Assembly: GCF_025399195.1 (NCBI RefSeq)
Contig: NW_026252088.1
Location: 1 to 64,000 of the forward strand
Source of the DNA: Umbelopsis ramanniana AG
Taxonomy: Eukaryota > Mucoromycota > Umbelopsidomycetes > Umbelopsidales > Umbelopsidaceae
Direction: 5' to 3'
Length of the DNA: 64,000 nucleotides
Shown: in pieces, positions 35,692 to 49,047 of the stretch
Layout: each line of letters starts with the position of its first letter
How positions within the stretch are numbered: position 1 is the stretch's first letter
Program-made: the position numbers and the translations under genes
The notes under the pieces: generated by a model
Told to the model about the DNA's origin: nothing
The model's database searches: none
Seen by the model: the letters and a program-made list of their open reading frames with translations, nothing else

Positions 35692-37864
35692 TTAGTCCTC
35701 ATCCCAGTTGGCCTGCTGCTTGGGAGGTTTTGGTCCGCCAGCAGGCTTAGACATGATGATTTGATCTACTCGCAAAACCGTTAAGGCAGTGTCAGTAGCC
35801 AACTTCAAGGCCCAGTACTTGGCATAGAAAGCGTCGAAAATCTCATGCTTGACGGCGTCAAGAGTACCATCGTTATCATTCTATGACAATACACAGGTTA
35901 GAATTTATAGTCAAAGGAAGAGTCAGTGCATTCATTGTGGAGGAAACCATACCTCAACATCAACACCGATAGTGGCACCGGCACCACCCTCTTGGAAATG
36001 TGCAGCATACAACCGAGACAAAACCTCAGTAGCATCCATACCGGCATTCTCACAAAGGGTACGGGGAATGACCTCCAAAGCTTCAGCGTACTTTCTAATA
36101 GCATGCTGGTTCAAACCAGGAGTTTTGTCAGCAACTGCTTGAAGACGCTTATTAAGCTCCATCTCAGCAGCACCAGCACCAGCCAATAAACGATTGTCCT
36201 TGGTAATAGCCTTAATGACATTAACACCATCATCAATGGCACGTTCCAAATCGTCCAAGTGGTTTTGTGTAGCGCCTCTCAAAACGAGGGTGGAGGTACG
36301 TGACTTATCGTTATCTTCTTGTCGGAAGACGGTGACACGATCACCACCAATTTCAACAGTTTCAACAATGTCGCAGTAACCCATTTCTTCAGCCATAGGG
36401 ACACCAACACGAGCCAAGGCAGTAGCGCCAATGACACGGCAGAGACGACGAAGATCGAATTTGGACAACACCTTGACGACGAGAATGTTGAATCGGTTCA
36501 AGTAGTGAAGGGCAAGTTCACCAACACCGTTACCGGTCACGACAACCTTCACACCAGCATCAGCCAACTCTTGGAAAATCTTTTCGACTTGAGATTCCTC
36601 ATCCTTGGTGAAGTTCAACATTTCTTGGGCATTGTGAATAAGGACGGTGCCCTTGGTTTCAGTTTGTGAAATGTCCAAGGGGCAAGTGAAAACAGCAACC
36701 TTAGCCTTGGTAACATTCTGGACGTTGCCTATAAGAAAAATGGGGAAATGGTTGATATTGGTTTTGAAAGCACACAAGGTTGTACACAAATTAATCCCCA
36801 TTACAACTGCATACCTTCGGGTTCTCTACCAAAGACCATACCGCGAACAACCTTGGACTCGTGGACGCTGGATCCCATAATCTTAACAACACGAATGTTG
36901 TCAACGTTGAAATCCTTGGGATTCTTGGGCATAATGTTCATAGCAGACTCGATGACAAATTCGGAAAGAAGATCTTCATAACCATATTGCTTTGAGGAAA
37001 TGGCAGAACGAACGGCCTTCTTAATCTCGTTGGCATCGGTGAGAGAGTTGACCTTGTCGATAGAGAGTTCTAAAGTTCGATGACGAAAGTGAATAACGGG
37101 ACGAAGGGAACCGCAAGGGGGTTCATGCAAATGACGAGTACGTACCTTCAAGGATAGCCAAAGCCTTATCGCGAGCGAGTTCATAACCTTGGACGACTTC
37201 AGATGGGTGCAAGCCCATGCGGAGCAAGTAAGCAGCCTTCTCAAGGAGCTCACCGGCAAAGACAAGAACCAAGTTGGTAGCATCGCCAACTTCGGATTCT
37301 TGCTGTTGAGAAGCCATAACAAGCAACTTAGCAGCAGGGTGAACAACTTCAAGTTCACGGATAATGGTGGCGGCATCATTGGTGACAAATAACTTTTCCA
37401 AGTGATTGACGATCATCTTGTTACGACCTATATAAACATCAGGGGTAAAGTGATCAGCAAATCAGAGCAATGCATGGCATCTAGCAAAGGAATTGTCTGC
37501 CATCCAAGTCGGATTGCGCCACTAGATCGGGATTCATCTGAAGTTCATCTGCTGACAGCCTGAAACGTTGCTTACCGTTAGGGCCGAGTGAAGTTCTGGT
37601 CACCTCGGAGAGCTCATGTGTAGCTTCAATGTTTCTGATAACAGCTTCCTCCACACCTTGTTGGAACTGCAAATTAGACCACAAATATTAGTCAGATCGT
37701 TCCTGGATAGTGTAATCTGGTTTGATCTGATGCTGACAGGACCGGACGGTTTTGATCCAGATGTCTATCCAGCACAGGGCAGATCGAGGCCGGTGTTTTC
37801 AAATTACCTTGTAGCCATCCTTAAAGAGTTGAGGCAAGGTATTCTTTGGTATACGTAAAGCCAT
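35692..37864 (-). CDS. CCT8: Chaperonin CCT/TRiC subunit theta
   Basis: One of eight subunits of the cytosolic group II chaperonin that folds actin, tubulin and other clients. Exons in reading order: 37864-37808, 37666-37576, 37427-37146, 37069-36815, 36728-35953, 35880-35692; 549 residues, normal for theta. Signatures: TRTSLGPNGKGRNKMIVNHL (nucleotide-binding loop), VTNDAATIIREL, and GDATNLVLVFAGELLEKA with the conserved catalytic Asp. The apical domain has MLNFTKDEESQVEKIFQEL, and the equatorial C-terminal part has LLAGAGAAEMELNKRLQ. The tail KPAGGPKPPKQQANWDED is typical of fungal theta subunits. The start is the first ATG and gives MALRIPKNTLPQLFKDGYK. Confidence 0.97.
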
Positions 37865-38994
37865 CGTCTTCAAATGTCAGAATCGAGCAAAGGATGTATG
37901 TCCGAAAAATTTCAAGAACGCGTTTGACAATGGGCAGTAGAAAATGTGACGTAGCACATACGGAGTTTAGATGGCTACCTTATTACATGTCCCTACCCGC
38001 GCGAAAATATAAACTGCTTGTGCAGAGTCAAGCAGGCATAGAAATCGGCAGAGTTATCATTAACATGCTTATCTCATGGGAAAAAAGAAATTCATGTTGT
38101 GAATCAGATTACAATACACGCGATTGCCATGCTATATTTATTAAGTTAAACGTAGGAGGTGAGAGACGTTGAATGCACGTTGATCTATGTTTCGAGGGTC
38201 TGGACTTGTCACGTTAAGCATGTATTGTCACGCATTCTACGGTTTTTTTTTCTTTTCAATTGGAGTGATAAGCAAGAAAGTTGTGATCTACGGTAAAGCG
38301 CGTTTTTGTGTCGGTAGTCATAACGCCAAGTAGCCGTATGAGAGGTCCCATGCCTCACAACAGTCTCTTGCTCAATGGAATTGCATAGAACTTTTATGGT
38401 GATCCAGTTCGATGGTTCTTATTTTTATCTGTCAAGGGTAAGTACCATGGATACAGTGCTAGTTTCCTGTGGTATCGCTGAAGCAAGGCATGATTATGTG
38501 ATAGAATTAAACTATTCGCCAGATTGGCTGACTTGGGCCGTGTTCCCATACAATCTGGCCATCGCCGAGCTAAAATTTTGCACCAGTAGAAACCCTCCAA
38601 AGAAGATGTACAGCGCCTACAAGCGAAAAACCATACAAAGCTTTCAACAAAACAAACAGACCTCTTTATAAAACATTGTAATACTTGCCACTGCCTGAAT
38701 CATCAACCAAGTCCCATAGAAAAAAGGCAAGAGCGCGGGGCAAAGCCATGTGATCGTAAAAGCAGATTAGCTACTTTGGTGGCTCGGAGACGATCACTGA
38801 AAAAAAAAAAAAAGACAAGGGAACTCGAGTTGGCACTAAACGAGTTTCGTCCTTTTTTTCCCTTCTTTCCTTTGATTTGGTTCAAAGTTCCCTCGTTCTT
38901 TTCCTAAACCTCTTTTAAAGAAGCCTTTTGTTACAAGGTGGAACCCCCTGCTTGCATTTCATTGCCTCTCCTTTTCAATTGAAGTCTGCACACT
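37865..38994. other. Divergent intergenic region between CCT8 and the NoxR-like gene
   Basis: These 1,130 bases hold the two promoters. I see short A and T runs (for example near 38800) but no convincing gene. The open frame at 38375-38671 has no recognisable motif. Confidence 0.45.
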
Positions 38995-40904
38995 ATGGTT
39001 GCCAAGGTTGGTTTATTTACTGATAACTTGGACCAAGCGCACACGCGACATACACTAATACAATGCAGTTCGAACTCGAGCAATGGCTTCGAGCATGCGA
39101 AGCATACGATCGAGAAGATTACGACCAAGCATTGAAGCTGTTTATTGTAAGTATCGTATGGACGATCAGGGAAATGGATGGCGACTAATTACCGAGAGTA
39201 AATAGGGACTAGCAGATACTGCTAAAATGCACTTCAATATCGGGTTGGTGTTAGCAACAATAGACGACTATCCACGAGCGGTAAGTTCAAAGGAGCTTTT
39301 CTTTACCTAGTTTAGAGCGGAGCACGAGTTCCCCCGACTAAAATGTGGATCTGTGTTTAAACTGTACAATGACACTTATCCTTTATTTGTGCACAGCTAG
39401 CTGCCTATAGCAAGGCTATCGAACTCGACCAATATTTTGCTGTGGCCTACTTCCAGCGCGGAGTCTCAGCATTTATTATCGGTGACATGGACCTAGCATG
39501 CGCAGCTTTTGATGAAGCGTATACGGTATGTCTGAAAAAATAATTAGAGTAGGAGCCAAAATTAAAAAAAAAAAAAAAAAAAACATTGGCCGTCCGACCA
39601 GTACAGCAGCTGATTCTCTTCCAACCAAATGATAGGTTATGCGAGGAAACAACATCATCAACTATGGCCAATTAGGCCTTGCCTTCCACTTGTATGCCTG
39701 CGAAGTTCTCTTCAACCGAGGTATTTGCAAATTGTACAACAACCAAGTCGAAAGTGGACTCAAAGATTTAGAAATGGCCAACGCCATGAAGTTGAATAAC
39801 GAACACGATATCATTGAAAAGGCATTGAAAGACGAAGGCAAAGGTTACTCGATCTTCTCCATTCCTTCCAAAGTCCTCTATCGCCCGCCCAAAAGTCGAT
39901 TGGAACACATGGAAATGTTTGCCGTAGCTGCCGAGGTTCACTCGGAAAAGAGCAATGGCACGAGGCAGAACTCCGTCATTATGGATCGGCCACGCAAACA
40001 ACATCGTCTGAATTTCAAGTCATTGATGACTAGACCGTCTTATAAGATGGTGGCCAAACTTCTGCCCTCTCGTTCAGCAGGCACTGAACTATCGCCGGAT
40101 AAAGCCTACAAAGAGTTCATGCCGCCACCGCCACCTCCTTTCATAACCAACGATTCTCAACCCAGACCTTCATTATCGGCTCCGAACCTTTCCCAGCAGC
40201 AGCGAGAGTCCACTGTCTTTGCCGTAAGTCGCAAGAAAATCAAAGACGATGATTATAAGCAGTTGCAGCAAGAGAGTATATGGAAAACCCTTCCCACTAG
40301 TCCAGTGACTGCACCTTCCAGCCCTGATGAAGAAAAGACCTTGGCCATGATCAGCTTAGAGTTCCCCATACCTGACGCCAACAGCACTTTGACGCTGGAT
40401 CCAAGGAATGCGCAATTAAGAAAAGACAGCGGTTTTCATTCAGAGGACAGTTCTGGCGGTAAGACGCCTATATCTGACACCACCATGGATGATAGTCGAT
40501 CGCATAGCCACCATGATGATGAAGATGTCATGGGATATTACGAGACGAACCACCACGAAGGAGACGTATTTTCCACATATGAAGCGTTACGAGATTTACA
40601 AGACGACATCAATATGAATGTGAGATTGAAGATCAAGCTTCACTTTGATGATATGCGAATCTTAGTGGTACCTGCTACTGTTTCCTTTTCTGAGCTGGCC
40701 GAAAAGGTAAAAGACAAATTTGATGGCAAAAAAGACATCAAGTTGTTGTTCAAAGACGAAGACGATGAATTCATCACCATGCAAGACGAAACCGATATCA
40801 TGCAAGCACGCATTGCCTGGAAAAAGAGACAAGAGCAAGCTGGTTCTGTTCCTGCTGAGCATTCCAATCCGGAGAAACTTGATCTATGGTGCCATGCTTG
40901 TTGA
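38995..40904 (+). CDS. NADPH oxidase regulator NoxR/p67phox-like (TPR plus PB1)
   Basis: A 520-residue protein with an N-terminal TPR domain and a C-terminal PB1 domain. Exons: 38995-39006, 39069-39146, 39206-39280, 39397-39525, 39636-40904. The TPR part matches p67phox closely by eye: KMHFNIGLVLATIDDYPRAL, then AYFQRGVSAFIIGDMDLAC and the diagnostic VMRGNNIINYGQLGLAFHLY with ACEVLFNRGICKLYNN. A disordered middle carries a poly-Pro run (40120-40140) and Ser/Thr-rich sequence. The PB1 domain near the end reads VRLKIKLHFDDMRILVVPAT and ends in an acidic OPCA-like stretch (FKDEDDEFITMQDETDIMQA). NoxR binds active Rac and NoxA to start superoxide production in filamentous fungi. No oxidase gene lies in the window. 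A Cdc24/Bem1-type polarity scaffold is a less likely reading. Confidence 0.82.
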
Positions 40905-41374
40905 ATATAGCCCTTCCGACATCCCCCTCCCTTTATGTAACTACCTATGCTACCCTTCCGTGATAATGTACCATTTAATTGCAGTCTGGCCCCATGCGCC
41001 TCTTGAGTTCCCTCCTTTATTACACACCACTGCGTCTCAACAGAATGCTATAAAAACTCCATTTTTAGAAAGAGAAATACTAAGGGCTGTCAGTTATTGC
41101 CCCACACTCGATGTGCTTGCTATGCTATTGTTTGCCCTCTTTCTTTTCTTTTTTTAAGAAAAAAAAAACCAGATTGCTTTCTTTTGATTTGTTGGATTAA
41201 GAGGACCGTGCTCCCTTCATAACCTTCTGGTTCCGAAAGGCATCGATTTCAAGTAAAACGTATTTCCTTTATGACATTGTTGCTATGAACAAACATTATA
41301 CAAAAGAGAACCAGAAAAAAAGTGAAACAATTATATCTAATTATACATCCTTATAGGCTTTCTCACAGGTGTTT
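40905..41374. other. Convergent 3' intergenic region
   Basis: The 470 bases lie between the stops of the NoxR-like gene (+) and myosin-I (-). They are AT-rich with T runs near 41150. No further gene was seen. Confidence 0.5.
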
Positions 41375-44300
41375 TTACCATTCGTCATCATCTTCTTCAG
41401 CGGTATTTTGCTGTCTACGTGCCTTTATCTAATATAACAAAAAGCATCAGTATCTACATGACAGCCAATGACTTGGCCATGTAAATCATTCAACTTACCG
41501 CGTCAGCAAGGTTGGCTGCTTGATGAGGTGGTCGGGGAGGAGATGCAATGGATCCTGGACGAGGAGGAGCTCGGGGACCGGGAGCAGGAGCAGCACCAGG
41601 GCGACTAGGAATGACAGGCTTACCAATGCTGGCGGATTTGGGTGGAATGGCTGGTTTAGGCGCGGTGGCTGGTGGAGTTCTTCGGGCAGCAGGTACAGGG
41701 TTACTGGACATGGAAGTAGGTCTAGGAGCAGGTGTGGGAGTCGAAGATCCACCACCGGCGGCAGCTTGAGCTTTTCGCGCTTCCAATTGAGCTTTCCAAG
41801 CAGGTACACCGTTGGAATTGATAGCATTGCCATTCATACCAGGGATAGGGATGGCTTGAGCATTAGCAGCAAATCCGGCATTCACGCTGTTACGAGGACT
41901 GGCGACAGGGCTAGCCGTTTGTCCTGATGCGGCAGACGGAATGGACGGAGGAGGGCGTCGAGCAGGTGGTGCAGGAGGTGGCGGAGGTGCAGTGGGCTTG
42001 GGAGCAACATACTCTTCAAGGTAATTGCTAGGGACCCAACCTTCAATGCCATCCTTACGTGCCAACCACCAACCATTCTCATCATCGTTCTTGAGTACTT
42101 CAATGATATCGTCTTTCTCAAACGCAATTTCTCCAGACTCGCCAGAGCTAAATGGATACAGACACTTGTACTGAGGGATGGCGGGTTCAGCAGGGGGTGA
42201 CGGTGCTGGAGGAGGTGGAGCGGGTTTCTTGGCTGCAGGATTGCTTGCAATGGAGGTGCGTACAGGTGCAGCAGCTGGGGCGGGTCGGGCTCTATTGGCG
42301 GCGGGAGTGGATCGCTTGGCGACAGGCTTAGCACGCGGGGTACTCGCTTGTCTGGGCTTTCTTGCACATGGTGGGTACGAAACACTGTTGGCAGGTTCGC
42401 CAGTTGGAACGTTCACAACGTGACTCTTGTAAACATCGTCTCGCTTCACTCTGTCATCGCGCACAAACTTCATAGTCACTGATTTTCCGCCCTTCTTGGA
42501 ATACTGGATGCTCTCGCTCACATTAGCCTGAATGCGACCGCCTGTTTGTTGCAACAAATGGGCAACCAATTCAGTCTTGAAAACACACGAGATAACAGCA
42601 TCACCTTCGGGACTATCGGCATGGATGATAAGCCAATCATCACGTAAGGTAGACATGCTGACGGATTTGATGATGTTGAGGTTCAAGGTTCGCTCGGTGA
42701 CCAATGCCAGCACCTTGCCATTCTTAGTAGTCATGACAATATATAGATTTTGGTTGGTCTGTTGGTAGACAACTAGTAAGATTGCTTGTTCTTAATGTGT
42801 CATATAAATGTAGATAATACTCACTAAGACGAATGTTCTTGGGCTAGGCACGCTGGATCGCATAGCTCTAGGAACCAACATTTGACCTCGACAGCTGAAA
42901 ATAACATCCTCCCCACCTAAAGATAAAATAGAATTCTTAGCACCCATCATCTCGCGTACACCATGAAATCTCCATATGCCTACCTTTAAGACTGATAGCA
43001 TCACGAGTCATTCTAGCAAGTCCACTGCCATGCTTGATATCCATATAATCGCCAGTGAACATGCGCATGCTAAGCAGCGACATACGTCTTCTTTCCTTGC
43101 GGCCACCCAAAATTTGGTGTCCGTAATCGCGAAGTTGGAGATAACCGATGTTGTGCTTGTTTTGACGCCAGAATCGTTGGATCTTGCGTGCACATTCATG
43201 CTTGTAGCGCACATATGCTCTCCATGCGCGTTGAATACGGATGGCCATGTTGTGCCAGTACTTGTCACGCAAGCCTTCCAGAGCAAAGATGGTTTCTGGG
43301 TGGCGAATAAATACCTTTGATGTTCCCATTTGCCATTCTTCAGCGGGGATATTGTTATGCTTCAAAATTTCACGGGCTCCACCCTTGGAATCGCCATTCC
43401 AGATGTATTCACCAGCATAGCCAGTAGTTGGGCAAATAAGATAGAAACGCTCCACAAACTTTTCAAATGTCTGCGAGTCAACCAAGCATTAGTATATAGT
43501 ACGATTTTCAAACATCAAATGCAATCCTGCGAAAACATACCGTTCTGTAAGCAAAACCAGCTCTTCTGACACGAATGTTTTCGCACAAACCAAGGTATTT
43601 GACTTGATGCAAAACACGGCTAACATCATATTCGGACGAACTTTTGTTGTCATTCGGCTTAATGGTTCGAATATAACTAGGGTGACATTGCATAAGTTTG
43701 GAAACCAAAGCATTACAAGAGGTCTTGATCTTGTCGCCAGCAGTGGGAGGGCGTCTCTTGGAGTTAGGATCAACACGGTCAGGGAACAAGGTTTGGGACA
43801 CGAAAGGATTGGTGGAAGAAGCAACCAAGTCCAAAAGATCCTTCAAAAGAGAATCCTTGTTCTTGTCAGTCATACCCTCAATGTTGTAGTACACATCACC
43901 AGCATAGTGACGAATAAGGAACTTGGATCCACGGGACTCAAAGTGAGGATTGGAAGCCAAGAATCCAAGTCTCTGGACAAAAGAGTTGTCGGCCGCTCCA
44001 GAATCAGCATGAGCCGTAGCACAAGCATCGTTCAAGGCAGCAAACACACCAGGAGGTCGCTTTTCTTCAATCAAATCACACACAATCTTGTTGTTGAAGA
44101 AATCAATAGGAGTCCACTTAATTTGTTCACGAACGTATTCTTCCTGTTCAGCCTTCAAAGTCAATTCGATAAAGATTTGTTGAAGTTTCTCGTTGACGTA
44201 GTTGATACAAAGTTGTTCGAAGCTGTTCTCTTCGAAAATTTCGAATCCATAGATATCCAATACACCAAGCACATGTTGCGAAGCGCTTCGATTCTTTAAC

Positions 44301-46281
44301 GACACGTTAACACGAGCAACGATCCATTCGAATAAAGTTTCGTAGATGGCCTTGCACAACGCATCACGCACAGAATTTGCTTGAGTCACATTAAGAGGGA
44401 CATCATAAACACTGCCTATAAACGTATGACTTGTTAAATGAATGGATTCTCGCATTATTGTTTGGTTTAGATTGCTTTACACACCTCTGCGACCTCCTCT
44501 TTGAGTTTCCATGACGCGAGTGGTCAAGACTTTGTTTAGAAGATCGGGGTTGACTTCGAGAAGGTATGCAACAAAGTTGGTGACTATAATAAAAGAAAAA
44601 AAAAATGGTATAAGTGTGTGTAATCGGCAAAGCGATATGCTAGCAGACACTTACCATCAGTGTCTGCAATAGCCGAATTTCCATCATCTCCTTCTGCAAA
44701 TTGTACGTTTCCGAGCCAGAGGATGATAGCCAGCATTTTAAATATTTCATCTTGTTCCTCCTTAGACAATCCAACTACATTCATTGCGGTCTAGATAGCG
44801 TATATTAGAACATCTTGAATCATATAGAATCGACGGCATGATAGATCACTTACAATTGTATCGTTATAATCTTGAACATCATCGATACCATCAACATCTA
44901 AACAGCCGCTTTTGCTAGTGTACAAATAGCTTTCAGGACCCTGGAGACCAAATTGTTCTGTAACGGATGTCACCCGGTCAGAAAAGACAGAAACCAAACA
45001 TCGTGAAAAGCAAAGATTCGATTTGAAAAACCAACCTTGATATGCTGGTGAGGCACCTTTTGTAAGCTGATAAAAGATGTGGAAATTTCTTTCATTTTCA
45101 ATTTGTCCGACGACACGGTTCTATAATAGGGAATGAGTAAGTCATGGCTCATGCCGAAATTCCAATAAGTTTGTTGCACTCACCTTCTCTAGAAGATAAT
45201 TTGTAATGACAGCACCAACAGGTTCTCCTTGACTGTTGAAATTGAGCTCAAGGTATTTTCCCTAAAGTGGCGAAAAGTGACCAAAACATAATAGGAAGAG
45301 CCACATGAGTATACCACCAGACAGTACGTCGACACCAGATGAAATACAATCTACTTACATGTCTACTAGAGTTGTTGTTTCTCAAAGTCTTTGCACATCC
45401 AAAACTTTCAAGCAAAGGATTGGTGGCCAAGACCATTTCCTTGATCTCTTTGATAGAAGAACTGCCGTCACCAGAAACTGTAGCGATGTACTGCATGATT
45501 CTCTTTGCAGCCTCCGTTTTACCTGCGCCAGATTCACCACTAACATAATATCAGACCGTTTAGTGTCACTTTCACGGCTGATGAACGACGTTCAAGCCAT
45601 TCAATCTTCTTACCTAATAATGATACACTGGTTCTCCTTGTAACTTTTCATATGATGATAAGACGACTCAGCAATAGCGAAAACGTGTGGTGGCATCTAT
45701 CACGGAGCAAATTAGCATTCAGTAGCTCACCCTTATCCAGATCAAAAGGTGACTTTACCTCCAACAAATTCTTTCCGGGGTAGCCTCTAAGAACGTCCTC
45801 GGTATAAATGCCAAGATCCTTGAAAGGATTGACGGAAATCAAGACGTGTCCAATATAGGTCTATGAACAAAACGATGAGTCCTCAAAACTTTGTATATGG
45901 TTCAATATAGCATCAGCGACGTAGATCATAGTGTGTCGCATTAATAACCTTCCTTCCCACTATGAACCAAAAAGTCGCTAAACTAACTGCATACCAGCGA
46001 TGAAACTTACGTAGATCTCGGCATTCTTCCATCTCTTTTCCAAATTCTCGTTGATAGCTTCGTTTGTAATTTTGGATAGAAGGGTCATATCAGATACGCC
46101 AACCTGCTTCTTCTTCATCCCCTCCTTCCAATCAGCTCTAGCAGGCCTGTTGGCCTTGATGGCGGCTTTTTTGTCTTTAGTGGGTTTTGATAGCAATTTC
46201 TGGAGACATGGGGTCAATGTAAGTTTAAAAAGGAGGGAAACATATACCAGTGTTGATCAAGTTTCTACTAACCTTTGCCAT
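41375..46281 (-). CDS. MYO1: Class I myosin with TH1, proline-rich, SH3 and acidic tail
   Basis: A 1,277-residue actin motor of endocytic patches. Fifteen exons in reading order: 46281-46273, 46199-46011, 45860-45759, 45696-45614, 45539-45359, 45261-45184, 45120-45036, 44957-44854, 44790-44655, 44583-44485, 44415-43541, 43470-42984, 42916-42825, 42758-41499, 41428-41375. The P-loop is [12 protein letters not shown] and the switch II region [17 protein letters not shown]. The TEDS site is Ser in [13 protein letters not shown] (about residue 357), a PAK-type phosphorylation context. An IQ-like neck, [20 protein letters not shown], leads to the lipid-binding TH1 domain. A Pro/Ala-rich TH2 follows, then an SH3 domain ([20 protein letters not shown] to [10 protein letters not shown]). 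The C-terminus EEDDDEW is the Arp2/3-binding acidic motif. Confidence 0.97.
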
Positions 46282-46942
46282 GATTCCTAAGGAAGCTTTT
46301 TAGCAGAGATGTTTCCGTTCAAAGAGTAATATTGCCAGCTGGTGCGGCTGTCCAAATTTTAAGAAACGAAAATGGGAGCCAGAACTTACATCATTTTGGT
46401 TTTGCAGTGTTGTACCTTTTTTTTTTTTTTCAGTCTTTGAAGCTTACTTCCCTTCGTTACACTTCATAACGAAACAATGCCGTAATGGTCCCAACTAGGA
46501 TGCTTCACCATAATATGCCCCTCAAAATATAGAGAACATTGTGTACAAGAATTGTATCTTTCAAATGGTAGAAAATAAAATACCCAGTTTCAATTGGCCA
46601 TAAAGCGATCGCTGCTCACCCAGAGATTTATCCGCACGGCAAGCACGCATTACTTATCGGACCTTGTCGAAGCAACGGCAGAGAAGTTGAAGTAACGCAA
46701 AAACATTTTACCCATTCATAAGGATTCCAGCCTTTTGGCAAGTCAACTTTTTTATTTTTTGGGCTTTTGAATTTTCCTAATTTTTTTTCTCCTCTTTCTC
46801 TAAGCTTTGGCTACCACCATCATCAGCTTCAATCTCTCTGACAATTAACCATCTTCCAGCACGCAGGGCCTGCATTTATTATTATTCCTCTCTCCTCCGG
46901 TACCTGCTTTTCTAATAGCCCTGCAGCTAAATTGTATAAAAG
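46282..46942. promoter_or_regulatory. Divergent promoter region of myosin-I and SUR2
   Basis: These 661 bases separate the two start codons. A TATA-like TATAAAAG sits at 46935-46942, directly against the SUR2 ATG, which is too near to direct a transcript that includes that ATG. No other gene was seen. Confidence 0.4.
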
Positions 46943-48328
46943 ATGAATGCAACTACCCCAGCCGACACATCTTTCCAGCAACACCAGCAGACGACTCGAT
47001 TCGTCCCATTTATGTCCGATAGTGCGTCCGCTCTTGTCGCTCCTTTACTGGTATACTGGGTATACTCCCTTTTCTTCCATTTCCTGTCCAAGGCGGAAAT
47101 TCCTTGGGTTGAGCGGTACCGTATACACGACCCAGAGGAAATGACCAAGAATAAGGTTTCGGTCAAGGATGTCATTCAAGGTGTGGTCTTTCAGCAAGTT
47201 CTTCAGACCATTCTTGGTTTCCTTGTTCTTGATAATGAAGAAACCTCAGCCAGTGCATCGCTTTTAACGCTTGACCGTATTGGATGGGCTGTTTCCAAAG
47301 CACTGGGCTCTGTTCATATCAAACAATTAATAATCGCTCAGTTTGGTATGCCCGCCTATATGGACGCATTGTTGACTATATCCTCCATAATGCAGTCTTA
47401 TGTCATTCCTGCCTTCCAGTTTTTCATTGCCATGTAAGTGCCGTTGTTTTTTTTTTCTCTTTACTCCCAAATTTTTTGTGTCGCTCTAAGCGGCGCTTGG
47501 CGCATACCGGGGTTTTGATTGAGTATTGAACGAATGTTTCTTGGATTGTAGGTTCATTTTGGATGGATATCAATACTTTTTCCATCGTCTCTTCCATCAA
47601 AACAAGTACCTTTACAAACATGTTCAGTAAGTAGCATGACCAAAATATGCATGAAGTGGCCAAGTAAAACCACCTACTGATCTTTATGTTTCACAGCTCC
47701 TACCATCACCGCTTGTACGTGCCGTATGCTTTTGGCGCTTTGTACAATCACCCTGTCGAAGGTTTCGTAATGGACTCTGTGGGTGCTACTCTTGCTTTTG
47801 CTCTGTCTGGTTTGCCTACCAAAGGCGCTATTCTTTTCTTCTCTTTCTCTACGTTGAAAACAGGTATGCATATATGGAAAATGTCACATGTTCACCGAGG
47901 CACTTTGTACTCATATTTGGGCTGAATTAGTTGACGATCATTGTGGCTACGCTTTCCCTTGGGATCCTCTGCAATTTATGTTCGGCAACAACGTAGCATA
48001 GTAAGTGCTTTAGCAGGAGAATGAAGCAAAGTAGAGTAAGCTCATTAACGTCTTTGTTTCCTCCAGCCATGACATTCATCATCAACCGTTTGGCATAAAA
48101 AAGAACTATTCTCAGCCTTTCTTTACCTGGTGGGATCGTCTTCTCAACAGTAGGTGGAGTCCTTCATATCTTAGTTTGGACTGACGCTGAATACTCACTC
48201 ATTTTATTCCAGCCTATGTGTCTACCGATCGTGTCTATAACAGTGTATCAGAAAAGGCTCAATTGAAGCATAAACTCAAGGGTAGCACCGAAGCTATCTC
48301 ATCTCAAGACAAGACACAAATGTTATAG
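46943..48328 (+). CDS. SUR2: Sphinganine C4-hydroxylase (SUR2), fatty-acid hydroxylase superfamily
   Basis: A 333-residue ER membrane di-iron enzyme that hydroxylates dihydrosphingosine at C4 to give phytosphingosine. Exons: 46943-47433, 47552-47626, 47697-47863, 47931-48000, 48067-48149, 48213-48328. Hydrophobic spans include SALVAPLLVYWVYSLFFHFL. The histidine motifs that bind iron are HRLFH, HSYHHR and HDIHHQ in the usual order; HSYHHR and HDIHHQ form only after splicing, which supports the exon calls. FVMDSVGATLAFALSGL and QPFFTWWDRLL are further family marks. If transcription starts from the TATA-like box against the ATG, the in-frame Met24 would be the real start. Confidence 0.92.
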
Positions 48329-49047
48329 ATACCCCCGTCCACTATACTGGCTAATTCACACGTCGCATCTTTCAACTTTTAATCATCCAACGTACGAATA
48401 CCTACACACCTTACTCTCCCAACTTTTCTTAATCTCTCGCGTGCCTTCACACTTGCGTATTTCCTCCAAAAATGAAATTACGTTGGGACAGCATTCGGCA
48501 CTGCCGACTCAACACATCTAATATCCTACGATTCTGGCTCATGGGAGTTTTCCAATTTCTCTTACACTGACTTTTTTCCCCAACACTATTTACCTATAAC
48601 TGCTTTCCTCATCATCAATCAGTAATGATAAATATTTGTTTTTTCTAATTTTTGTGAACACTCCTACTCCCCCACTTTGTTTCCTTCATGATGTTCACCT
48701 TTTTATTTCATATATATTCTTAGACCTGCTGAAGCATATTCTACTTCAAGAAGTAGATGTGCTTCTGTGCTATTATTGTATCATCATGACAGAGAAAAAA
48801 GTTGAACTTATATGTGATGCCTTGACCTACACGTGGCTGTGTTGTTCGTTATCCGATTCAAACTTGCGGGAGGAGATCGTGCTGTGTAACACTTTTAAAA
48901 AAAACCATGGGTATATTACATTTGTATTAGAGAGGAAAATATACATGAGAAACACTGCAGTATACAAATAAAAGCAAAGGTTGTAGAATGCATTAGAAGA
49001 ATGTCTGCAAAACGAACGTTGGAAAGGGGTTCTTGCACTAGGCTCGT
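48329..49047. other. Convergent 3' intergenic region
   Basis: These 719 AT-rich bases lie between the stops of SUR2 (+) and the borealin-like gene (-). The open frame at 48636-48971 is a low-complexity hydrophobic translation of AT-rich DNA and is not called. Confidence 0.5.

Noticed and set aside
41495-42423. Several Gly/Ser/Arg-rich or Pro/Leu-rich ORFs on both strands
   Set aside because: They are shadow frames of the Pro/Ala-rich TH2 and SH3 part of myosin-I.
43604-44299. A 231-codon plus-strand ORF
   Set aside because: It is antisense to the long myosin motor exon, which is unmistakable.
48636-48971. A hydrophobic 111-codon plus-strand ORF
   Set aside because: Composition follows the AT-rich DNA and no membrane-protein family is matched.
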